Shown here piece by piece: positions 44,487 through 51,460 of a stretch of 64,000 bases of DNA (position 1 is its first letter; every line of letters begins with the position of its first letter). Both the position numbers and the translations under genes were made by a program. The stretch is from BOG-908 sp963751795 (lineage in GTDB: Bacteria; Pseudomonadota; Alphaproteobacteria; Acetobacterales; Acetobacteraceae), in the NCBI GenBank assembly GCA_963751795.1, contig CAVVVI010000004.1, positions 930,001 through 994,000 of the forward strand, in the 5' to 3' direction. The notes under the pieces are model-generated. The model saw only the letters and a list, made by a program, of their open reading frames with translations, did no database searches and was not told where the DNA came from.

Positions 44487-45059
44487 ATGGATCTTTCCGT
44501 CGCGCATCTGCTCGCCGTCGCCGGCCACTCGGTGCTGCTGCAGGGTGCGGCCATCGTGGCCGGCACCTTCATCCTTGAAGACGCGGCCACCGCGGGCGCG
44601 GCGCTGGCGGTGCAGAGCGGCGGGGTGGCGATGCCGGTGGCGCTCGGCGCGCTCTATATCGGCATCGTGCTGGGCGATATCGGGCTGTACGGGCTGGGCC
44701 GGCTGGCGGCACAGGTGCCTTGGGCGGCAAGGCTGATCCCCGCGCAGCGGCAGGATCGCGGGCGGGCGTGGCTGGAACGCCACGTGTTCAAGGTCGTGTT
44801 CATCAGCCGGTTCCTGCCGGGCGTGCGGCTGCCCACCTACACGGCGTGCGGCTTCCTCGGCGCGAATTTCCGCAAGTTCGTGGCCGCGGCTGTCGGCGCC
44901 ACGCTGATCTGGACGTCGCTGCTGTTCGCCCTGTCGCTGCGGGTGGGGCGGCTGCTGGTGGATTATCTCGGGCCCTACCGCTGGGCGGGGTTCGCGGTGT
45001 TTCTGCTGGCCATCGTGCTGGCCGGCCGGCTGGCGGCGCGCGCGCAGGAGAAAGGATAG
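44487..45059 (+). CDS. DedA/VTT-domain membrane protein
   Basis: The 190-aa inner-membrane protein has the VTT/DedA signature: LGDIGLYGLGRLA, the reentrant Arg loop VVFISRFLPGVRLPTYTACG, and a second amphipathic reentrant element. DedA proteins translocate undecaprenyl phosphate or phosphatidylethanolamine. It lies 85 bp downstream of the phosphatase and 3 bp upstream of the ATP-grasp gene, suggesting a common operon. The uppP gene 2.4 kb downstream is another undecaprenyl-phosphate recycling factor. Confidence 0.87.
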   Translation: MDLSVAHLLAVAGHSVLLQGAAIVAGTFILEDAATAGAALAVQSGGVAMPVALGALYIGIVLGDIGLYGLGRLAAQVPWAARLIPAQRQDRGRAWLERHVFKVVFISRFLPGVRLPTYTACGFLGANFRKFVAAAVGATLIWTSLLFALSLRVGRLLVDYLGPYRWAGFAVFLLAIVLAGRLAARAQEKG

Positions 45060-45062
45060 CAT

Positions 45063-46178
45063 GTGGATGCGCTGAACCCCGGGCGGATCGATGATGACGC
45101 GCTGGCCGCAGCCCTGGCCGAGCCGGTGGCGCGCCGCCGCGACGTCTCGCCGTTCGAATTCCTGCCCGGCTGGCTCACTTACGGCCCAGTGGTGGCGCAG
45201 TGGATCGCGCTCGGCCTGTGGCACGGCGATCTGAGCCTGCCCACGGCAGCCAACCCGGCAATCACCACCGGCGGGCTGTGCGGCGAGAGCAAGACGGCCA
45301 TTCTCGACCAGCTGCAAGGTGCCGCGCGCGACTGGATCGCCCCCTACACCACGCTGGTCACCGGGCAAGACGATGTGCCGCGGGCCGAAGCGGCGATGGA
45401 GCAGGCCGGCCTGGCACTGCCGGTGGTGCTCAAGCCGGATATCGGCTGCAACGGCGCCGGCGTGCGGCTGGTGGAGGATGCCGGCCAGCTGGCCGCAGCC
45501 TTGGCCGCCTTTCCGCGCGGTGTCACCCTGGTGCTGCAACGCCTCATCCCGTGGGAGGGCGAGGCCGGCATCTTCTATATCCGCCGCCCGCAGGACGATG
45601 TGGGCCACCTCACCTCGCTGACGCTCAAGCACGCGCCGAGCGTGACTGGCGACGGCGCCGCCACGCTGCGCGCGCTGATCGAGGCGGATCCGCGGCATGG
45701 CAAGTTGCAGCGCCTGTATCTGTCGCGGCTGGCGGGGCGGCTGGACGAAGTGCCGACGCGCGGGCAGCGCGTGCGGCTGGTGTTTGCCGGCAACCATTGC
45801 CGCGGCTCGATCTTCCGCAACGGCACGGCGGAGCTGACGCCGGCGCTGGCCACCCGTATCGACGCGATCGCGCGCGCACTGCCGGATTTCCATTTCGGCC
45901 GCATCGACGTGCGCTACCGCAGCCTGCACGCGCTGCGCGAGGGTACCGATTTCAGCATCATCGAGATCAACGGCGTGGGCTCCGAGGCCACCCATATCTG
46001 GGACCCGGACACCACGCTGCGCGAGGTGTGGATGTCGCAGCTGCGCCACTATGGCGCGGCCTGGTCGATCGCGGCCGAAATGCGCCGGCGCGGCGCCCGC
46101 AGCAGCCGGCTGTGGCCGATGTTCCGCGATTGGCAGAACCAATTGCGCCTGATGGCGTCATACCCGCTGAACGACTAG
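45063..46178 (+). CDS. ATP-grasp (D-Ala-D-Ala ligase-like) carboxylate-amine ligase, unknown substrate
   Basis: The 371-aa cytoplasmic protein starts at a GTG. ATP-grasp features: the phosphate-binding/lid LPVVLKPDIGCNGAGVRLV, the central strands, and the metal-binding FHFGRIDVRYRS with FSIIEINGVGSEATHIWDP (ExN/D-type Mg ligands). The N-terminus SPFEFLPGWLTYGPVVAQW is not part of the generic fold and may define a subfamily. Together with DedA and phosphatase neighbours, a peptide or lipid envelope ligase is likely, but the substrate is unknown. Confidence 0.75.
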   Translation: MDALNPGRIDDDALAAALAEPVARRRDVSPFEFLPGWLTYGPVVAQWIALGLWHGDLSLPTAANPAITTGGLCGESKTAILDQLQGAARDWIAPYTTLVTGQDDVPRAEAAMEQAGLALPVVLKPDIGCNGAGVRLVEDAGQLAAALAAFPRGVTLVLQRLIPWEGEAGIFYIRRPQDDVGHLTSLTLKHAPSVTGDGAATLRALIEADPRHGKLQRLYLSRLAGRLDEVPTRGQRVRLVFAGNHCRGSIFRNGTAELTPALATRIDAIARALPDFHFGRIDVRYRSLHALREGTDFSIIEINGVGSEATHIWDPDTTLREVWMSQLRHYGAAWSIAAEMRRRGARSSRLWPMFRDWQNQLRLMASYPLND

Positions 46179-46278
46179 GGCCGGGCGGCCGACCGCCGGC
46201 TTTGGCGCGCCAGCCCGGGCCGCCGACGTTCGCCTTTCGCCCGATAGCAGGGCATCCCGCCCCATCCCCGGAGATCCG

Positions 46279-47371
46279 ATGACCACCGACCTGTTCGCCC
46301 CCGTGAGCCTGGGCCCCCTCACTTTGTCCAACCGAATCGTCATGGCGCCGCTCACCCGCAGCCGTGCCCAGGCCGGCGGCGTGCAGGGTGCGCTCAACGC
46401 CACCTATTACGCACAGCGGGCCAGCGCCGGGCTGATCATCAGCGAGGCGACCAACATCTCGCGCCAGGGCCGCGGCTACGCGCTGACGCCGGGCATCTTT
46501 ACGGCGGCCCAGGTGGCAGGATGGCGGCTGGTGACCGATGCCGTGCATGCGGCCGGCGGGCGCATCTTCTGCCAGCTCTGGCATGTGGGCCGCATCAGCC
46601 ATCCGGATCTGCAGGCCGATGGCGCGCTGCCGGTCGCCCCCTCCGCCATCCGCCCCAAGGGCATGGCGTTTACCGATACCGGCTTCCAGCCTTTCGTCAC
46701 CCCGCGCGCGCTGCGCACCGACGAGATGCCCGGCATCGTGGCCGATTACGCGCATGCCGCGCGCTGCGCCCAGCAGGCCGGGTTCGACGGCGTGGAGATC
46801 CATGCCGCCAATGGCTACTTGATCGACCAGTTCCTCCGCACCGGCACCAACCGGCGCGAGGATTACGTATGGCGGCTCGCTGGAAGGCCGCACCCGGCTG
46901 CTGGCCGAGGTGACGCAGGCGGTGCTGAGCGTGTGGCAGCCCGCCAGCGTGGGCGTGCGCTTCGGGCCCACCAGCGGTGCCAACGACATCTCGGACGCCG
47001 ATCCGCAGGCCACCTTCGGCTACGCCGTGCACCTGATGGACCAGGCCGGGCTCGCCTATATCCACGTGATCGAGGGTGAGACCCAGGGGCCGCGCGACGC
47101 CATTCCGGGCTTCGATTTCGGCGCGCTGAAGCGGGGTTTCCGCGGCCTGTACATGGCCAACAACAATTTCGACCGCGCGCTGGCCATCGAAGCCCGACGC
47201 ACCGGGGCGGCCGACCTGATCTGCTTCGGCCGGCCTTATCTGGCCAACCCCGATCTGGTGGAGCGCCTGCGCGACGATGTGGCGCTGGCGCCCGAGGCCC
47301 CCAAGGAGACGTGGTATGGCGGCGGCGCGCACGGCTACACGGACTTCCCGCGGCGCGACGGCACGGTCTAG
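46279..47371 (+). pseudogene. Old Yellow Enzyme family flavoprotein (NemA-like), one-base frameshift
   Basis: This FMN-dependent ene-reductase is 363 aa when corrected. N-terminal part: LTLSNRIVMAPLTRSRA, the CQLWHVGRISHP strand and GVEIHAANGYLIDQFL. At 46861-46873 (GAGGATTACGTATGG) the frame breaks; dropping one base gives YGGSLEGRTRLLAEVTQAVL and continues to the stop at 47369-47371. The second half contains VGVRFGPTSG, RGLYMANNNFDRALA and ICFGRPYLANPDLVERL with the family's C-terminal TWYGGGAHGYTDFP. The 3n+1 length fits one inserted base. Confidence 0.87.
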
Positions 47372-47377
47372 ACAGCG

Positions 47378-47402
47378 GGCGCGGGTGGGTGCCACCCGCG
47401 CC
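47378..47402 (+). terminator. 11-bp hairpin after the Old Yellow Enzyme
   Basis: Perfect arms 47378-47388 and 47392-47402 with a 3-nt loop, 7 nt past the stop and 17 bp before uppP. No U-run follows. It is probably a partial terminator or mRNA-stabilising stem. Confidence 0.5.
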
Positions 47403-47419
47403 ATCGCCGGGACCGATCC

Positions 47420-48274
47420 ATGACCTACCTGCACGCCCTGATCATCGCCGTCCTGCAAGGGGCGACTGAGCTGTTTCCCGTCAGCTCGCTCGGCCATGCG
47501 GTGATCGTGCCCGCCTTGCTGGGCTGGCATTTCGACCAGCACGCGCCGGTGTTCCTGCCCTTCCTGGTGTTCCTGCATCTCGGCACGGCGGCGGCGCTTC
47601 TGGGCTATTTCTGGCGGGACTGGTGGGCGCTGGCCACCGGCGTGCTGGGGCTGTCCGGGCCGCAGCGCACGGCCGAGAGCCGGCACATCCTGCTGCTGCT
47701 GATCGTGGCCACCATTCCCGCCTCGCTGCTGGGTGCGGGGCTGGAACACCAGATCAGGCGCCTGTTCGAGGCGCCGGTCACCGTCTGCCTCTTCCTCGCA
47801 GCCAACGGCCTGCTGCTGATCGCCGGCGAGCATCTGCGCCGGCACGCGGCGGGCGCGGCCGCGAGCGCCGCGCGGCCGCTGGCGACGCTGACGGTGATCG
47901 ACGCGCTGGTGATCGGCGTGTGGCAGTGCCTGGCCTTGCTGCCGGGCCTGTCGCGCTCCGGCGCCACGATCACCGGCGGGCTGATCCGCGGCATAGACCA
48001 CGCCGCCTCGGCGCATTTCTCGTTCCTGATCGCCCTGCCGGTGATCCTGGGCGCCACCGTGCTGGAAGTGCCCAAGCTGCTGCATGCCAGCGTGCCGGCC
48101 GGCACGTTTCAGATGGCCGGCATCGCCGCCGTGGTTGCCGGGCTGGTGGCGCTAGGCAGCACCGCGTTCCTGATGCGCTATTTCCGCAATACCGAGCGCT
48201 GGGCCATGGACCCGTTCGGCTATTACTGCATCGCGGCCGGGCTGATCAGCGGGGCGGTGCTCTATGCCGCGTAA
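47420..48274 (+). CDS. uppP: Undecaprenyl-diphosphatase UppP/BacA
   Basis: UppP recycles undecaprenyl pyrophosphate to the phosphate carrier and gives bacitracin resistance. The product is 284 aa with eight-helix topology. Catalytic motifs: LQGATELFPVSSLGH and LLPGLSRSGATITGG, both with the required Ser/Glu/Arg residues. The 3' end overlaps the SGNH hydrolase start by 11 bp. Placement near DedA and the AsmA protein points to an envelope-building region. Confidence 0.94.
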   Translation: MTYLHALIIAVLQGATELFPVSSLGHAVIVPALLGWHFDQHAPVFLPFLVFLHLGTAAALLGYFWRDWWALATGVLGLSGPQRTAESRHILLLLIVATIPASLLGAGLEHQIRRLFEAPVTVCLFLAANGLLLIAGEHLRRHAAGAAASAARPLATLTVIDALVIGVWQCLALLPGLSRSGATITGGLIRGIDHAASAHFSFLIALPVILGATVLEVPKLLHASVPAGTFQMAGIAAVVAGLVALGSTAFLMRYFRNTERWAMDPFGYYCIAAGLISGAVLYAA

Positions 48275-49019
48275 CGCCTGGCGCGGCACGCTGGCCCTGG
48301 CCGCCCTGGCGCTGATGGCGGCCGCCCCGCTGCCGCCGGCCGCACAGCCTGTCTCGCGCGCCGACCTGCCCTGGTGGCGCCAGCGCTTCGAGGCCAAGCA
48401 GGCGGAGCTACGCCGCCAGCCCGTCGATCTGGTCTGGTACGGCGACAGCATCACCCAGCAATTCGAGGCTGCCGGGCCGCAGCCCTGGCGCGACTTCAAG
48501 CCGGTGTGGGACCGCTTCTACGCGCCGCGCCACGCCATCAATCTCGGCTTCAAGGGCGACGCCACCGCCCACCTGCTGTGGCGCATCACCCACGGCGAGG
48601 CCGACGGCATCCATCCGCGGCTGGCGATCATCCTGATCGGGGCCAATAATTTCGGCCACCTGCACTGGCCCGCACAACCGACCCTGCAGGGCATCGAGGC
48701 AGTGGTGGACGCCCTGCACCAGCGCCTGCCGCAGACAAGGCTGCTGCTACTGGGCGTGCTGCCGAGCATCCGCAGCCCGTGGGTGGACCAGAACACGCGC
48801 ACGCTGAACGCCGCGCTCGCCGCCCGCTACGGCGACGGCCGCATCGCGACGTTCCGCGATCTGAGCGGCCTGTTCATCACCGCGGGCCGGGTGGATGCGG
48901 GCGCGTTCCTGGATCCGCATCTGGTGCCGCCCGATCCGCCGCTGCACCCCACCGCGCAGTCGCAGCTGCGCATGGCCGAGGCGATCGAGCCGGACGTGCG
49001 CCGGCTGATGGGCGAGTAG
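48264..49019 (+). CDS. SGNH/GDSL-type hydrolase, secreted
   Basis: The 251-aa product starts with a signal peptide (LALAALALMAAAPLPPAAA-like, about residues 9-28). SGNH blocks: Ser in LVWYGDSITQQF, Gly in INLGFKGDAT, Asn in ILIGANNFGH, and the C-terminal Asp/His in DPPLHPTAQSQLRMAEAI. These enzymes are esterases or acetyl-hydrolases of the extracytoplasmic space; the substrate is unknown here. The 11-bp overlap with uppP implies one transcript. Confidence 0.87.
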   Translation: MPRNAWRGTLALAALALMAAAPLPPAAQPVSRADLPWWRQRFEAKQAELRRQPVDLVWYGDSITQQFEAAGPQPWRDFKPVWDRFYAPRHAINLGFKGDATAHLLWRITHGEADGIHPRLAIILIGANNFGHLHWPAQPTLQGIEAVVDALHQRLPQTRLLLLGVLPSIRSPWVDQNTRTLNAALAARYGDGRIATFRDLSGLFITAGRVDAGAFLDPHLVPPDPPLHPTAQSQLRMAEAIEPDVRRLMGE

Positions 49020-49029
49020 GCGCCGGCGT

Positions 49030-50850
49030 TCAGGCGGCTTTGCCCAGCCCCTCGTGCCGGGCGCAGATGGCGCGGGCCAGTGCGACCAGCTCGCCCAGCG
49101 AGAGCACGATCATCGCGTCGTTGGCTTCCGAGCGTAGCGCGGCCAGGGTCGTGCTCTGGCCGTCGGCGTTCCACAGGCACACCACCACGGCCGCCTGCGG
49201 CATCTGGCGCGCAATCCGGCGCAGCAGGTAGCGCAGCGCCGAGGGGCTGCTGCCTTCGTCGAGCGCCGAGAGGCAGACGAGGCGCACGCCGTCCTGCGGG
49301 TCGGGCCCCGCCGGCGCTTCCGGCTCGCTCTTGCCACTCAGGATCTGGTTGCCGGCACAGGCAGCGCCAAAGCCGGCAGCCAGCAGCGCCTGCATCGCCA
49401 TGCGGGCGCCCAGATCGTCGAGCTGCCCGCGGCCGGGGATGCACAGCACGCTGCCCACGCCGCACCAGGCCGTGGCCGTGGGCGGTGCCGCGTCCGGCGC
49501 CGGGCGGCCCAGTTCGGTGATCAGCGCGTCCACCTGCGCATGCACGGCTTCCAGCCGGTCGAACGCCAGCGCGTCACGCGACAGGTCGCATTGCGCCAGT
49601 GCCAGCCCGGGCAGTGCGACATGATCGTAGTATTCGACCAGCGAGGTGGCCCGCACCGCGGCGCGCGCCTGCTGCGTCAGGATATGGGCGTTGCCCTCCA
49701 GCGCGCGCTGGTAGAACGTCTCCTCGGCATCCAGCGGCGGTCGGTCGCCGAGCATGACTTCGAGGAACGCCAGGCTTTCCACGTGGCGGCCCACCACCAC
49801 CAGGCAGACGGTAAGCGGGGTGGCCAGCAGCAGGCCCACCGGGCCCCACATGAAGGCCCAGAAGGTGGCCGCCAGGATGACGGCGATCGGCGAGAGCCCG
49901 GTGCTGTGGCCATACAGCAGCGGCTCGATCACCTGGCCGGTGATCAGTTCGGAGACGACGAACAGCACCAGCACGATCAGCGCCAGCGTCCAGCCGGGGG
50001 TGACGGCCAACGCCAGCAGCAGCGGTGGCGCGCCGGCGATGTAGGTGCCGATGAACGGCACGAAGCGCATGGTGGCGGCCAGGATTCCCCAAAGGATGGG
50101 GTTGGGCAGGCCGGCGATGGCCAGCCCGCAGGCGATGAACGCGCCGAAGGCCGTGTTGAGCGCCACCTGGAACAGGAAGAAGCGCGATAGCCGGCGGGCG
50201 GCGTCGTTCATTGCCAGGATGGTGCGGTGCAAGTCCGCCCGGCCCACCAGGCGCACCAGCCGGTCGCGCAGATCCTCGCGGAACAGCAGCACGAAGATGA
50301 CGAAGATCAGCACCACGCCGAATGTCGCCAGCGGGCCGAGCAGCGATTCGACCACGGTGCGCACGATCACCACACCCGAGGGTGCGGCAAACGGCGTGGC
50401 CTGCGTGACGGCTACCTGGGTGCGCGCCTTCACCGGCGAAGCCGCATTGCTCGCTGTGCCGAGCACCGCATGCAGCGACGCTTTCACCTCGCCGCCCAGC
50501 GCGCTGCCCAGCCGCAGCAAATCCACCTTGTGCTGGATGGCCACCTGATAGGCGGGAATGCCCTCGGCCAGGCTGCCGACCTGGCGCCCGACCACCACGC
50601 CGATGCCACCGATGATTGCGAAGGCCAGCAGCACGGCGATGAACACCGGCAGCGTGTGGCCCAGCCGGGCGCGTTGCAGCAGGGCCACCACCGGCGCCAG
50701 CACGAAGGCCAGTAGCACGGCCAACACCATCGGCTCGATCAGCTCGCGGCCGAAATAGAGCGCGGCCACGACCACGGCGCCGGCATTCAGCGCAGAGAGA
50801 TTGCCGGTGGGGCGGGCTTCGGCGGGCTGCGCGGGAATGACGGATGACAT
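49030..50850 (-). CDS. AI-2E family transporter/permease with long C-terminal extension
   Basis: The 606-aa inner-membrane protein has an N-terminal part (about 1-370) of the PerM/AI-2E family: LAVLLAFVLAPVVALLQRAR, FVPFIGTYIAGAPPLLLAL and ELITGQVIEPLLYGHSTGLS. Residues about 375-606 form a soluble extension with a Rossmann-like feel (VGSVLCIPGRGQLDDLGARM, VRLVCLSALDEGSS, VVVCLWNAD). It shows helical and beta units but no catalytic motif I recognise. AI-2 transport itself is not proven for this family; members also include cation antiporters. It converges on the SGNH gene and is divergent from the signalling locus. Confidence 0.85.
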   Translation of the reverse strand: MSSVIPAQPAEARPTGNLSALNAGAVVVAALYFGRELIEPMVLAVLLAFVLAPVVALLQRARLGHTLPVFIAVLLAFAIIGGIGVVVGRQVGSLAEGIPAYQVAIQHKVDLLRLGSALGGEVKASLHAVLGTASNAASPVKARTQVAVTQATPFAAPSGVVIVRTVVESLLGPLATFGVVLIFVIFVLLFREDLRDRLVRLVGRADLHRTILAMNDAARRLSRFFLFQVALNTAFGAFIACGLAIAGLPNPILWGILAATMRFVPFIGTYIAGAPPLLLALAVTPGWTLALIVLVLFVVSELITGQVIEPLLYGHSTGLSPIAVILAATFWAFMWGPVGLLLATPLTVCLVVVGRHVESLAFLEVMLGDRPPLDAEETFYQRALEGNAHILTQQARAAVRATSLVEYYDHVALPGLALAQCDLSRDALAFDRLEAVHAQVDALITELGRPAPDAAPPTATAWCGVGSVLCIPGRGQLDDLGARMAMQALLAAGFGAACAGNQILSGKSEPEAPAGPDPQDGVRLVCLSALDEGSSPSALRYLLRRIARQMPQAAVVVCLWNADGQSTTLAALRSEANDAMIVLSLGELVALARAICARHEGLGKAA

Positions 50851-51000
50851 GGCGCGGTCCTTCGGTCGGGCGGATGACAAGGATGAGTTCCGGAGACGAA
50901 ACGCAAGCCGGGCGGTTCGGCGCCGGTAAAAAGAAGCCGCGCGTGCCGGGCGCGCCGGAAGCCGCTAGTCTGCCCCGCACACGGCCCTGGGGAGCGCTGC

Positions 51001-51381
51001 ATGACGAAGATCCTGTTGGTGGAAGATCACGAGGAGCTGTGGGATTTCCTCTCCCGCCGGTTGCGCCGGCACGGCTTCGAGGTGGTGCTGGCCCATGACG
51101 GCCAGCGCGCGCTCGACGTGGCCGCCGCCGAGTCGCCCGACGTGGTGCTGCTCGACATGGACCTGCCGGTGCTGGATGGCTGGGCCGTGGCGCAGCGGCT
51201 GCGGGCCGATCCGGCCCGGGCGCAGACGGCGATCATCGCCCTGACCGCGCATGCCATGGCCGGCGACCGCGCCCGTGCGCTGGCGGCGGGCTGCGACGAC
51301 TACCATTCCAAGCCGGTCGATTTCCCCGCCTTGCTCGTCCAGATCGACGAGGTGCTGCTCAAGCGCGAAGAGGCCGGCTGA
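51001..51381 (+). CDS. Single-domain response regulator 1 (receiver only)
   Basis: This 126-aa CheY-like receiver has no output domain. The phospho-acceptor is Asp52 (VVLLDMDLPVLDG). The acidic pair E8-D9 (VEDHEE), Thr in IIALTAHAM and Lys in DYHSKPVDF complete the active site. The ribosome site GGGGAG is 7 nt before the ATG. It is closely similar throughout to the receiver at 54379 (shared EDHEE-WDFLSRRL and GCDDYH-KP), so the pair arose by duplication. It precedes the hybrid kinase by 80 bp on the same strand. Confidence 0.95.
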   Translation: MTKILLVEDHEELWDFLSRRLRRHGFEVVLAHDGQRALDVAAAESPDVVLLDMDLPVLDGWAVAQRLRADPARAQTAIIALTAHAMAGDRARALAAGCDDYHSKPVDFPALLVQIDEVLLKREEAG

Positions 51382-51460
51382 GCGCACGCCGCCGCAATGC
51401 AGCCGCGCGCGGCGATGGCGGCAGGCAACGGAGCGGGTTGCGGCGCGTAGGAGGCGCGCA

